The position numbers and the translations under genes were made by a program. 64,000 nt of DNA, taken from Drosophila persimilis (taxonomy: Eukaryota; Arthropoda; Insecta; Diptera; Drosophilidae). Position 1 is the stretch's first letter. Each line of letters starts with the position of its first letter. The notes beneath the pieces were generated by a model. That model was given only the letters and a program-made list of their open reading frames with translations. It was not told the origin of the DNA and made no database searches. The DNA is taken from assembly GCF_003286085.1 (NCBI RefSeq), contig NW_020825366.1, positions 434,001-498,000 of the forward strand, read 5' to 3'. Positions 44,372 to 55,041 of the stretch are shown piece by piece.

Positions 44372-45365
44372 CCTATCCTAATTTTACTAATATATGATTT
44401 TCTTTTCTACTCTCGATTATTAACTTTTAACGATCGATATATCTACTCTGTATCCACAAAATTCGGAAACCATGCAACATTCGTCTAATAGGAGTGTGTC
44501 CCCCACTGACTCTGGTGATATTATTAACAATCAACAATCAGTACAATGAGTCATCGGATGAACTGGGACCGTTCGGTAGTTCTACACCACTGACGGATAT
44601 CCGAGCAATCCGAAACCCTGACAAACCGATGGCCCTCTACTTATACTGTAGGTCGCAAAAACTGTAGGTCGTCCAGAACCACAATACAGTAGAGCCATTC
44701 CACCTACGTCTGTCAAACAAAAAAAAAACGGAACAACAATAGAAAAACTGAAGAAGAAGACAAGGTTATGCTGACCCAGGAAATATACCATCTCCGATTC
44801 TATTGCCTTCGTTCGCGGGCAGGCCGTAGCTCTAAGCCACTGACTAACCTGATCCAGGCCAAAACGGCAGACAATGATCAGCAACGGTATGGACAAGTTC
44901 ATCCCCCAAACAACACGCTCCCATCTTGGTGGGTAGGCAGTAGAGCTAATCCACTTTGAAACCTAAATCCGACCGAAACATTAGAACGCGCTATTTAGCG
45001 GAGTGGCCTATCCGGCCAGATACTACAGGTTCGTTACTATGCCTAGTAATTTGATTAACCTCGAGCGCGGGGCTTTAAAGTCTTTTAGAAACTGCTACGC
45101 AATCCAGCTACTCGAAGTCAATCACCCAGACAATGCACGACCATGTATATCTGTTGGGAATTAATGGATGAAGGAATAAGTCTTGTGACACTGCATTGAG
45201 ATGCAGCTCGCATTGGTGTTGATGACTTTATAAAACTTCCTTGGTCGGGGCAAGCCGAAGAAGGGCCCCACGTTGGGCGCCAAATTTACAAATTCTTTAA
45301 GAAAACCTGCCATAAAATCGTGACAGACTTTTCGAACTAATTGCCATTTAAAATTTGTCTTTACC
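44372..45365 (-). other. Leader of Ulysses-like unit 2 with displaced primer site
   Basis: Same leader as unit 1. tRNA-Lys-type primer site at 45282-45265, 83 bp from the LTR end at 45366. No supported ORF. Confidence 0.65.
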
Positions 45366-47463
45366 TGTAGCATACAACGTACAGGGTCGAGGAGCTGATG
45401 ATAAGTAAACGGGAGTAGGAAGTACGCGCTGGCTTCGGCTTTTGTCTCTGGTCGGCGGGGTGTGGGCATGGAGGAAATTTTACTACCCATTTATAGCTCT
45501 GGCAAATGGTCGAGATAAGAATTTATAAAAAAAATCGCGTACGAGTAGGGAAAGGATACTACGAAACGGGATACAGGGGGGTCAAAGGGACAGATCAGCA
45601 GGTACACGTAAACGAAGAAGATCACCGGTCAGATCTTTGTCGGCTGCGGTATCGCCCATTGGCGAGAACGCCCACCCTACCATGATCCTTCAGGGCCACC
45701 TATTAATCGTCAGGATCCCTCCAACAAAGACGGCGGTGGGTCACATCTCCGTCTTTCGAGGTTGCATGGTTCCGATATAATCTACTTAGCCACGGTTCAT
45801 TTCCAAAACTACTTTATTTAAACAATCCATAATTCTTCATTTAAATTCCTATAAAACCTAACGCTAATAGAACCTAGTCCCTAGTATAAGCCTGCTATTC
45901 GGTATCGTCTTACATTTATAGGGTATTACTAGTATCAAGAGTATCATAGGGGCGAGGTAGGGTATAAGGTTCTTAAATCTATAAAAATGATTAGTAGTAT
46001 GTATATATAGATGCAAGAAATAGGTTGCGTGTTCATCATAGGAACAAGGAAACGTCATATGTCATTACGGTAACTTGGTCAGTGCCAAAACCAGACAAAA
46101 ATCGGGTATATGGACAGTCGTTTAAAGGCATGAGTAATACGTGTATAAAACCGTGATCATGGTTGAAGACCAACGAATAGTTACCGCACATTCATTCTTT
46201 TCAGATGGCTTACTTGTTTTTTTTTTTCTTTCTTATAATCACTTACGAAACGATTAATAACTTTGACTCCCACGCAGAAAGATCTTTCGTTGTGTGTTGG
46301 ATGAGGTGATTTGATGGGTGGATGAGTATGATGATGTGTGTGATTGTGATGAGTATCTGCATAGATGATGAGATGAATGCGTGGCAACCAAAATCAAAAA
46401 CTGTAAAAATAATCGGTATTAATACACTACTCATTTGTTCAAGTTCGACTTAGCCCATGGACAGGAATTCCCTTTTTGTTTATACCGTATTTAATTGGCT
46501 TTTGCACATTTTTGCCGTATAAAAAGAACATTGTTAAACAGAAAGCGGATAACAAAACAGGGTTTCGCATATCGGGTCTAATTTCGAAAGAAAGATAGAA
46601 AATATAACTAAATCCGATGCGGGTTCGATGCTTCCCGGCTGGAGACCGAGTTCCTTCTCGAGGTCTGAAGGTGGCACACGATTGTAACGGGCGCAGGTAA
46701 CATCAGCTGCTTCCGATGCCAGGGGTCAATGACCGCGGTCCATCTGCGGCGTGAGGTTAGGTACACTCGCACACTGGATTGCTCGTGGGGGGGACTGGTT
46801 TATTTGAAGAGTCACTCAGCTCATCCCCATGGGTCGAACTTGTCCAGGCGAAGATTGCAGAGCACACCGATCGGGTTTACTTGAGGAGCAAGTCCATGCC
46901 CTCGGCTACCGAACGGTGGTACGGGCACGTGGCCAAGAGGTCTCCGGGAATAACCAATCCGTATCTTCTAGACCAGCGTTTCAATACGTAGATACTAGTG
47001 GTGCTAATCCTACACGGAAAGAACAGAACATTTTTCAACGGGTCGCTGCAGCTGGGTGGATAATTACCTCAACAGAATTGCACCACTGTTTCGAAAAATG
47101 TTGATACACTGGGGGCGCTCGTTTCCAAATGGTCGAACGGTTGCCCCAGTATTGGCGATTTATAACTGGCGCGTCCACTCAAATTCAAATTCAAAAACCC
47201 ACGTTTTTTCCACACCTTCTATGGTATTTTTCTGTTATACAGAATCCAGCCACAGCAATGTTTAATGAAATATAGTGCAAAGCAGAAAAATTGCATATCT
47301 TAGTGTTGCCACTTGGTCGCAAAACAGCTGATACTCTATGTATGGTTAAAGCTCACAAGCTCTGCAACTCGAATTTTTTTTCTCTGCCTAGTTTTAGGCT
47401 GTAATTTTGGGAGTTAGCCGTTCATAATTCAAATAAAAGGCACGACAAGCGTCGAATATTACA
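45366..47463 (-). repeat. Ulysses-like LTR 3 (outer 5' LTR), no Helentron
   Basis: 2098 bp, TG...CA ends, followed by the GATG duplication. The Helentron target site is empty here (around 47390), which makes this LTR the reference. Confidence 0.92.
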
Positions 47464-47654
47464 GATGTTATTATACCTTCCCCTATTCCTTGAATATCTA
47501 TTTTATTTTTTGTTTGAATGTCGTTAAAGACATCTGAATTTTCTTTTAATAATGATATATTGGCACCTGTATCTATAAGGAATGTAAGTTGTTTTCCTGT
47601 TTTAGAATTGTGGAATGCCACGAATATATTGAGATTGAGGTTGATTGTGTGAAC
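47464..47654 (-). pseudogene. pol: 412-like Pol start and protease N-terminal part
   Basis: Pol frame, -1 relative to gag, with protease motif FLIDTGANISLLK at ~47550-47590. It is cut at 47464 by the Ulysses-like insertion and continues in frame at 27097. Confidence 0.85.
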
Positions 47655-47665
47655 CGCTGGATTTT

Positions 47666-48517
47666 TTAATTTAGTGTATTTAAAGGATCTTGGGAGTTTC
47701 CCGAAGCTGTCTGGGTAACACGAACATTGTTCTGTAGTGTGTTTCCATTGCTATTGTATCTTTGGTTGTTATAGGTTCCACCGTTATTACGGTTATTTCC
47801 CCTATAGCCAACACGACCTCTATTGTTATTATAACTATTGTTGTTGTAAATATGGTTGTGGTTGTAACCACGACCATTTCCTCCACCACGATAGTTACCT
47901 CGAAAGTTACTACCGCGGTAGACTTGTCCTTGTCTGGTGTACAATATTGAACTTGCGCTACCAGTCATCTCTGTACTACACTGTATATATTTTGCTACGG
48001 CATCATTCATTGTTGGGAATGTGCCTGCTTCTAGTATTGTTTTGAGTCTGCCGTGCTCGCAATTTTTAACCATTGTACTAATGGCCTCTTTGCAGCTGAA
48101 CTTATCGGCGTGTTCCGCTGGCAAACCCTCATCAATGTATGATGCTTCTAGAAGTTTTCTCATATCATCAATCTCTGTTGTGAATTGGGCGGCTGTTTTG
48201 CCTTTTTGGCATACTTTTGCCATTTTAGCCTTTATAACATCTGATGACTCTCCGACAATAGTGTCTTGCAATTTCTTTATTATTGCGCTAATGGTGGTTT
48301 CATCTTGTATTTTATACAATGTAGTTCCTATTACTTTTGATTTAATTACTTCTATAGCTAAATTTTCGTATGGTCCTTTCGTTAGATCGACCAATTTGAC
48401 TGCCGTAATGAATCTTTGTAAATGGAGTTTCTGTCCATTAAATTCCGGAATGGCGTGCGAAATATCTTTGCCATTGGGCAATTGTTTCGTCTGCCATTGT
48501 GGTTGGTTCTTGCCCAA
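47666..48517 (-). pseudogene. gag: 412-like Gag, C-terminal part
   Basis: About 283 codons: a capsid-like helical domain (IPEFNGQKLHLQRFITAVK ... AAQFTTEIDDMRKLLEA), then a nucleocapsid-like tail rich in N, G, R and Y without CCHC knuckles, as in mdg1/412 Gags. The upstream part of Gag lies in a different frame (48574-48975), with the break between ~48680 and 48520. It ends at TAA 47668-47666, four codons after a frameshift heptamer. The break makes this copy defective for Gag. Confidence 0.85.
47678..47684 (-). promoter_or_regulatory. -1 frameshift heptamer, 412-like gag-pol
   Basis: T TTA AAT in Gag phase (CCT TTA AAT) just before the Gag stop. The pol frame is -1 and open from here, so it fits X XXY YYZ. 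No obvious downstream stem was worked out. Confidence 0.7.
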
Positions 48518-48573
48518 CCACGCTGTTTGCTGAACTAGTCGACGGTTTGTCGTCGTTCACCGGATGGTTCGAT

Positions 48574-48975
48574 CTATTTGATCGAGAATCGTCTTCCGAT
48601 ATAATGATAATATTTTTTACATTCGGGGGCCTGGGACTTATTGGCCTTGATTCCGATTCTACAGCTGATATATGTCTCAGCTGTGTTTAGAAGATTTGGG
48701 ATGTGTATGTCTAGATTGAATTTTTCTTTAACGAATACTAATCGTTCCCTTAGACGTTTGAAGACGTCTGTAGATTGAAACCAATGTATATCAGTAAGTC
48801 TTTGTCTGTTTTCTAGAAAAAGCTCTCTGACCTCATTATATATGTTTACCAAACTAGTTGTATGTTTAATGACCGTACTATTTTGTGTAGGTCTGTTCTG
48901 CGTTAAGCATTTGTATGACTTATCGAATTCTGCTCTTAGAGTGCAAACTTTAGCGCAGATCATAAGCCAGTCCAT
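48574..48975 (-). pseudogene. gag: 412-like Gag, N-terminal part
   Basis: ATG 48975 starts ~100 codons of helical, charged sequence (MDWLMICAKVCTLRAEF... LVNIYNEVRELFLENRQRL) that looks like a 412-type Gag matrix region. After about position 48680 this frame degenerates and the sensible continuation is in the frame of 47666-48517, so there is a frameshift between the two parts. Confidence 0.7.
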
Positions 48976-49130
48976 ATGTGTTTTTTAATGTTGTCCATTC
49001 CGATTGGGAGACAATCTAACATTAGCAATCACAATTCTTCCTAGAATTTCATTTTCTATTATTTGGCTGTTTACGAGGATGCCGGGTATGGTTGATAATA
49101 CGATACCCTTTTGTGTGGCATCACAATGAA

Positions 49131-49364
49131 TTAGTGTGAAACTCTATCTAAATTGTTTGCCCTACTCATATATCTCTTTTTAATTATCTTATTATGTTTT
49201 ACATACAATGTTAAAAGGAATTGTAAAACAGTGACAATGGTTAAAATCAGAAGTAATAACCAGAGTGCATTGAGATCATCCCTGTGGTCTATTATTTTGA
49301 CATTATTGACCACATTGGCCGTATTGTCTTTGGTCTGACTATCGTCAGAACCGAACCAACCCAT
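49131..49364 (-). CDS. Small membrane protein ORF in 412-like leader
   Basis: 77 codons from ATG 49364 in a perfect ACCATGG context. The N-terminus MGWFGS fits the N-myristoylation pattern (Gly2, Ser6). Residues ~33-54 (ALWLLLLILTIVTVLQFLLT...) form one strong transmembrane helix, followed by a basic tail (KHNKIIKKRY). 412 is known to have short ORFs between the 5' LTR and gag; I do not know a function for them. The lack of disabling changes in an otherwise damaged copy suggests it was functional at insertion. Confidence 0.6.
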   Translation of the reverse strand: MGWFGSDDSQTKDNTANVVNNVKIIDHRDDLNALWLLLLILTIVTVLQFLLTLYVKHNKIIKKRYMSRANNLDRVSH

Positions 49365-49796
49365 GGTGATGATTTTCTCTCAAAAATTGGTTTCTACAAT
49401 GTTGGAGTTTTTATTTTTATTTGTTTTTTTTTTTTAATTATTTGCTATTCATTTTTATTTATGCTTTTCAATAAAAAAAAATTTTTTTTTCTCATGGACA
49501 CACATATCTATATACCCTTCCTTTTTTTTTTTTTTTTTTTACTCTTTAAAATTTCATTAATATAACTATTATATTTTTTTTTTTATATATATTTGATCAA
49601 AATGAAGGAAGAAAAAAAATGTTAAGGTTTTTCATTATATAATTCAACATCGATCACATGGTTTTAGTAATAGCCTAACAGAGGTTAGTATTTTCAAGTT
49701 GCACTTTAAGGGTGCTTCAACTCGAGATAGAAAATTATAATTATTGGCAATATGAGGCATGGCATTTCTGCAGCTCAATTGCGTTACTTCGCTCTT
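49365..49796 (-). other. A-rich leader stretch of 412-like element
   Basis: Contains long homopolymer T runs on the + strand (49421-49436, 49521-49540), that is poly(A)-rich on the element strand. No ORF supported. Confidence 0.6.
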
Positions 49797-50120
49797 TTAT
49801 TGGCGAAGTTGTTTATTGATTTCCTTGATGCGCTCTTGGCAGCGCTGTCGGTCCTCTTCATTTGTATATGTTTTTTCCAGGTCCCGCTCCAGACGTCGTT
49901 GTTGAAGCAGCCGTTTGATCCGGCCGCCCCTCTTTGTTTTCTTCCTGGGGCGTTTTTCTTGTCTTGCCCTGTACTCAGCTATTGTGAGTGGGCGTGGTCC
50001 ATCGTTTGGATACACTTCTAAGGCCTCTTGTAGGCTGAGTGCGTCCCTTTGCTCGGTAGGAGCAGCGTCGGCGAAGTCTGGTGCATTTTCTGCTGCTGGA
50101 GTGTTTGTGTTACTGTCCAT
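49797..50120 (-). CDS. Small basic coiled-coil ORF in 412-like leader
   Basis: 107 codons from ATG 50120. The acidic N-terminal half is followed by a strongly basic stretch (RPRKKTKRGGRIKRLLQQRR, ~residues 57-76) and a charged helix likely to form a coiled coil. It looks like a nuclear or RNA-binding peptide. 412-family leaders carry short ORFs of this type; function unknown. Confidence 0.55.
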   Translation of the reverse strand: MDSNTNTPAAENAPDFADAAPTEQRDALSLQEALEVYPNDGPRPLTIAEYRARQEKRPRKKTKRGGRIKRLLQQRRLERDLEKTYTNEEDRQRCQERIKEINKQLRQ

Positions 50121-50627
50121 CGACGGTGCAAGGGGCGGTCCTATGCCACTCGCACTTATATTATTGGTCCTTGCTGGGTCTGGTGGGGGCCGGTGCTGGT
50201 CTTCGCACAGGTTTTTATATTGCGTGTACGCTCTTTGTAGCGCGGGCTGTTAAATCTCCTTGGGTATTATATATTCCTGGCCGCATTGTAGTCCCCAAAG
50301 TTAAGGGTATAAATTATAATGCAACATGGGTTTGTGCGTAATATCGTCGGCAGTCGTGCATGGGTCTGGCGAAACGGCTGGTTTGGCTTTCTCCTGGGTT
50401 TTTTCCTTGGCACTGGCACTGGGGACAACACTATTTCAATAGTTTTTCCAATTCATCAATTTTCTTTTGACTTGGTCCGATTTTTTTTTTTTAAAACAAA
50501 ATCACATATTATTATATTTTTTTTTCCGGCCATTCTTTGTCTTTATTATTTTTGACACTTTTTTGAAAAAATTTTTCTCCTTTTTTTTTCAATCCTTAGA
50601 TTGATCCATCGCGTAGGACATATATGG
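50121..50627 (-). other. Proximal leader of 412-like element
   Basis: Leader between the primer site and the first small ORF; several A runs on the element strand. No ORF supported. Confidence 0.55.
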
Positions 50628-50644
50628 TCCTGTCACGGTCGCCA
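50628..50644 (-). other. Primer binding site (tRNA-Arg type) of 412-like element
   Basis: TGGCGACCGTGACAGGA on the element strand, directly abutting the 5' LTR; the type used by 412 and mdg1. Confidence 0.85.
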
Positions 50645-51120
50645 TGTAAATCGATGTTCAATCCGTTTTTCTGGATCGTTGGGGCTCAACCCTCCGATCT
50701 CTTTTATTGTCGTTTATGTTCTCAATTTTACAATTGTGTTTTGGGCTTTTGTAAGCCAAAAGCCGCGGAGCTGCGCTGCCAGTGACGCCGGCAGCGGAGC
50801 GGCAGAACTATGTGTTCTTATCTCTTATATGTTAGTATGTATATGTGTGAATATGCTCAGCGCTGTTGGCAGCGAGAGCGCGAGGGAAGATATATGTGTG
50901 TATGCATGTATATTAGTGCCGTCAAGTCACTGACGCTGCACTTGGGTCGCTCGAGGCATTCTTGAGTGAATCGTAATACGATCACCCAGAATGTCTGGGA
51001 CTTTATTGTTACGTAAACACTGAAACAAAGTGTTACAGTGTGTATTCTTTAAGTACCGTCGGTACAGTGGGTATTCGTAATAATGAATACTTTACTTTAC
51101 TTTAATATGAGCATACTACA
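50645..51120 (-). repeat. 5' LTR of 412-like element
   Basis: 476 bp, TG...CA ends, followed by the CCAC duplication. Differs from the split 3' LTR by a few substitutions and one 10-bp indel. Confidence 0.95.
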
Positions 51121-51124
51121 CCAC

Positions 51125-52223
51125 GCCCTCTGACTGGTTCCGGGACTGCATGCAGGCCGAGGGGTACACGGTCCGGTATAATCGGGCGGTCACTGTTCGA
51201 TTCGATCGCAGCCGTCAATACAACCTCTTCGAGGCTGAGATCGCCCCCAAACCGGACCGTGGCCAATACGATGTGTTGAAGCTGAGACGCCTGGGTGGGA
51301 GGCCCGTCACGGTTGAGAGACTTGGAGTCTCCCGTGACCCTGCCCAGTGCCATCGATGTCAGGTGTTTGGCCACACCCGCGCATATTGTAGACGAGCTGC
51401 TGTCTGCATGAAATGCGCGGGTGGGCACCTGACGACGGAGTGCAGCAAGCCAAGGGCCGTCAATCCTAAATGCGCCAACTGCCAGGGCCAGCACATCAGC
51501 GCCTACAAGGGCTGCAGCGCCTACAAGGCAGCCAGGCAGCGGCTCCTGGCCCACAGGGTCGCCTGGGAGGAGGAGCGTCGCAGACAGCAGCCACAACCAA
51601 GCCAACAGCAACTCCAGCCAATACAACGTCGCCAGCAGCAGCCACATCTACAGCCATTCCAAAATCGGCAGCAGCAACGCCAACACCAACCGGATCGGCA
51701 GCAGCATCGGTATGGCGACCAACATCCCCAGCCATCGACCAGGGGGCGCCAACACCAGAGGGTCCAGCCGATGCAGCCGATCGCGAATGATGCTCCGACG
51801 CCACGCCAACACCAGCAGCAGCAGCGGCCAGCAGCTCAGTGCGATGGCAGCTGCGCCCATAAACTGAAAAGAGATGCCAGAAGAATTAGAGAGCTGGAAG
51901 GAAAACTGGAAGCAATTTTGACGAAACTGACAAACCTGCTGCAGGCAAGGGACGAGAGCACGGGAGGAGTGCCGCCACTACAGACAACAACAGCAGCAGC
52001 AGCATCCACACAGCCATCACCAAGACCAGCACCAAATACGCACCATGACGCCGCAGCCATATCGGACTCCGAATCCGATATGGACTGCGAAGCAATTGAC
52101 GACGATGATGACGACGAATGGACCGACCACGATCCATTCGACGCGCTGGATGGCCTGGGCGAAATATGGAGGGCACAAATCGCCAGCGCACGCGAAAGCA
52201 TGCGATCAGGCGGTGCCCATTGA
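51125..52223 (+). CDS. gag: Gag of unit C, C-terminal part (interrupted)
   Basis: Continues the frame of 15862-16607 after the 412-like insertion: jockey Gag domain, three zinc knuckles (C-x2-C-x4-H-x4-C and two variants, ~51352-51510), Q/P-rich stretch shorter and more diverged than in A, B and D, and the acidic DDDDDE C-terminus. The C run at 51244-51248 has five C, so the A/B frameshift is absent. No stop before 52223. Confidence 0.8.
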
Positions 52224-52741
52224 TGTGCCAAATCGCCGACCCAGAGACAGCCACTGCAACGAAGAAAAGGACGTCAATACAGACAACAACGAAAAACGGC
52301 CAAAACACATGAAATCTACACTTACCTGCCAATCACCAGACAGAGCTGACCATCAAGAAGCTGCCTCGCCATCAACACTGACAAATTCCTCCCAAATGGG
52401 CGGAATATGAGGCCCCTTTTGATGACGCTGCCACCACACCATCACAATGACGTCACGCAAATACCTGCTCACAGCTGCCATTCCAAACGACGATGCAGAT
52501 GCTGACGCCTGTTGCCGCTCCACTGGGTCGCACCCGTCTCTCATGCCAATTATGTGAGACGGGATGGCCTGGTGTTGCGCCGCCAGACGCCAGCAAATCC
52601 TGCAAAAGAAGGAGGACCTGCAAACGTCTTCACGCCAACACCAACCAGACAAGGGTCGCCAGCAACAACATCCAAACGCCGAAAGTACCTGCAAATAAAC
52701 ACAAATCAAAACCAAAGCCAAAGCAAACACCACATCTGGAT
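52224..52741 (+). other. 3' UTR of unit C, proximal part
   Basis: Homologous to the unit A 3' UTR but the most diverged of the four, with several small indels. No RT similarity. Confidence 0.55.
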
Positions 52742-53073
52742 GGCCGGACCAGCAGCCATTCAAAACGCCATTAAAAACCGACGATGAACGTGGCCGAGGA
52801 GGCCAGGCCAATCCACCTGACAGCGCATCCTGGTGGCCGGACCAGCAGGCACTCGGATGCGGCCAACAATTAAAATCGACAACGCATCCTGGTGGCCGGA
52901 CCAGCAGCCACTTGGATGCGGCCAATAACATGATTCGTTGGCAACACACTTCGATGCCAATCGCCAACACACTGGACAATGCATCTCGGGTGGCCGGACC
53001 AGTGCCACTCGATTGGATGCGCCATCTCCACCTGACAGATGCAACGTGGGCGGCCGGACTAGAGCCGCTCGCC
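52742..53073 (+). repeat. GGCCGGAC minisatellite in the 3' UTR, unit C
   Basis: Same five-core arrangement as in unit A. Confidence 0.75.
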
Positions 53074-53524
53074 ATCTCCAACTTATGCCCACGATGCACG
53101 CCAACACCAGCCAGCCAATAAACAACACACAGGGGGACAACAGAGCCGGCCGGTATACAGCGTAATGTTTGCATTGCGTTTGTTATGCCCGCCGGTGCTC
53201 CGTTGTTGTTTGTCCTCCTGTTAGAAATAAAATAAATTGTAATTAATATGTTTATATGTGTGTAAATGTATGTCAATTATCGTTTATTTACCTTGTCTGC
53301 ATCAATGTTTTTGTTGTAGATGTCAATCCTGTTGTTTCTGTAGTTTTTGCATGTCCGTAGATAGTTTGTCCATAGTTTTAGTTACTTGCCTGTGATCTTA
53401 GAAATAAGTTTTTGTAAATTAATGTAGTTTTTCTGTAGTTAATTGTATATTATTAGTAGTTTTCTGATTAGTTTTATTACCTTTTTCCTCTTCTTCCCCA
53501 CCTATCTGCCATTCCCATTTTCCC
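53074..53524 (+). other. T-rich tail of unit C
   Basis: AATAAA at 53226-53231. It passes into unit D through the same sequence as the A/B and B/C junctions. Confidence 0.6.
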
Positions 53525-53804
53525 CTTGACATGTGGTATCACAAAAAATACCACGCAAATACCAGACCATTGACCGATAACACACCAAAAAGCCAATTCA
53601 AATTCAAATTGCATTTATCAATTTATGCCCAGCCAATTCCACACCCACCCCCCCACCCACTTCAATCGCAACTAAAGATCAAATGAGGCTGAGCAGGATC
53701 AAAATACAAACTGCCAACCTTCGCCACTCTGCCAAACGCCCCAACAAAGCCATTACAACCGCCCACAAGATGCTATGCGGTCGTCTCTTCGGAGCTACTC
53801 GCGC

Positions 53805-53832
53805 CCGGATCGTAAGATCCGGAAGTATAAAG
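53805..53832 (+). promoter_or_regulatory. Candidate promoter: inverted repeat plus TATA box, unit D
   Basis: Same inverted repeat (53805-53822) and TATAAAG (53826-53832) as in units B and C. Confidence 0.4.
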
Positions 53833-54379
53833 TATCCGGGCGGTTATACGGGAGCAGGCACTTATCCCCTTCCCATCCCATCCCCTTACAACAGAGCAGC
53901 CAATTCACACAGCACAAAGAACATGAGACATGAGCCATTTACCAACAACAACACACACAGCCAATACAAATTCCATTGCCTACTTGTTGGTGCTGGTGAG
54001 TGAAAGTGGAACCGGGGGTGAGAGCACCGGTAAATGACGATCGGCGATCGGACCCTTTCGAGTGGAGAGTATGGGAGTTGGCGGACATGTGAGTGTTCCA
54101 CCATGAACCTCGTCCAGGCCACTCTCATCTCGTCCGCCCGCTCGAGAGGTCGCGATCGTCGGACGTGCCAAAACCGTTTTCGTGTCGTTTTGCCGTGTCG
54201 CCATCTCCGTTTTCTTTCTGTGTTGCCCTGTTCTTCTTGTGCTGTCGGTCGTGTGCCGTGCCGTGCTGTGCCGTGCCCCCCGCTGACATGACAAAAAGTC
54301 CCTTCCCCCCACCGCCACTACTACTACCGACAAACTTTCTTCTCCCCAATAAATGTGATTAATTTTAAACGCCAACAGA
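53833..54379 (+). other. Leader of unit D, shortened
   Basis: Matches other leaders with a few deletions, then jumps near 54377 straight into the Gag coding region. Confidence 0.55.
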
Positions 54380-55037
54380 AACATTCAAAACCGTTCGAGA
54401 GTAACGGGAGAGGGAGAAGTCGGAGGAGAGCTGGCAAGCCGACGCGCAGGAGCAGAGCGCCAAAACGGCCAACGGGCAGCCACACACACACACACGAACG
54501 GATCGAACCTGTTGCGTGTCGAACTTGGTTCGAGTTCGAGCAACGGGTCGATCCAAGCCATAGCCCAGCCCGCACCTACACAAAGACAAACAGCAACAAC
54601 TACACAACCACAACCACAACCAATCCCACCAACACCGAAACGACGCCGCGCCCTCATCGACAGTGGGAGTGACGATGAGGATGAGGCTGAGAGGAAGCAG
54701 GCCAGACGACGGGGCCGCCATCACCACCATCACCAGCAGCGACCGCCAATCAAGAGGCCTATTAAAAAGAGGCAAACCATGGAGGAGCTGGAGGCCATTG
54801 TCCAGGAGCAGCTGAGGCAGCACGAGCTGCGGCAGCAACAGCAAAAGCAACAGAAACGGACAACAAAAACCGCCAACACCAACACAGTTGCCGCTCCTGC
54901 CCCTCTGCCGCAATCTGCACAGCCAACACATGCCCCTGCCTCTGCCTCTGCCACTACTAATACTAATACTGACAATATCAATGCAAATAATGACGCCAAC
55001 GCAATTACAAAGACAAACACCAACACCGTCACCGCCA
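54380..55037 (+). pseudogene. gag: Gag of unit D, N-terminal remnant
   Basis: Open Gag frame without an initiator because the deletion at ~54377 removed the start and ~70 codons after it. Contains the poly-H, MEELE and NT-rich stretches. Cut at 55037 by the LINE; the frame continues at 62065. Confidence 0.75.
55022..55037 (+). repeat. Target-site duplication of the LINE, left copy
   Basis: AACACCGTCACCGCCA, repeated at 62049-62064. Confidence 0.85.
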
Positions 55038-55041
55038 GTCA

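Larger units (their letters stand above)
27094..47467 (-). mobile_element. Ulysses-like: Ulysses/Osvaldo-like LTR retrotransposon, tandem LTR-int-LTR-int-LTR
   Basis: Three long LTRs (~2.1 kb without insertions) alternate with two 5829-bp internal regions. The 4-bp duplication GATG occurs only at the outer ends (27094-27097, 47464-47467); deleting the block with one GATG makes the 412-like protease frame continuous. LTR length and Pol type resemble Ulysses of D. virilis and the Osvaldo lineage (inference from memory). Each internal region encodes a RING-containing Gag, a short bridging ORF and a complete Pol. The tandem form is best explained by unequal LTR-LTR crossover after a single insertion. 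Confidence 0.88.
16604..51124 (-). mobile_element. 412-like: 412/mdg1-like LTR retrotransposon carrying nested insertions
   Basis: LTRs of ~476-486 bp begin TGTAG and end TACA on the element strand. The 4-bp duplication CCAC flanks it (16604-16607, 51121-51124). The primer site matches the tRNA-Arg type used by 412 and mdg1, and the layout (two small leader ORFs, gag, pol, no env) fits 412. It is split by a gypsy-type element in its 3' LTR, a Helentron in pol and a 20-kb Ulysses-like block in the protease. Own sequence: 16608-16865, 22048-24731, 25871-27097 and 47468-51120, about 7.6 kb, the length expected for 412. Confidence 0.9.
9367..53524 (+). mobile_element. HeT-A-like gag-only element, unit C, interrupted
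   Basis: One unit split into three parts: 9367-10621, 15785-16607 and 51125-53524. The gaps are a copia-like and a 412-like insertion with their own nested elements. Removing each insertion with one TSD copy gives uninterrupted homology to units A and B. Its Gag belongs, like D's, to a subfamily with five extra codons after the zinc knuckles and without the A/B frameshift. Confidence 0.75.
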
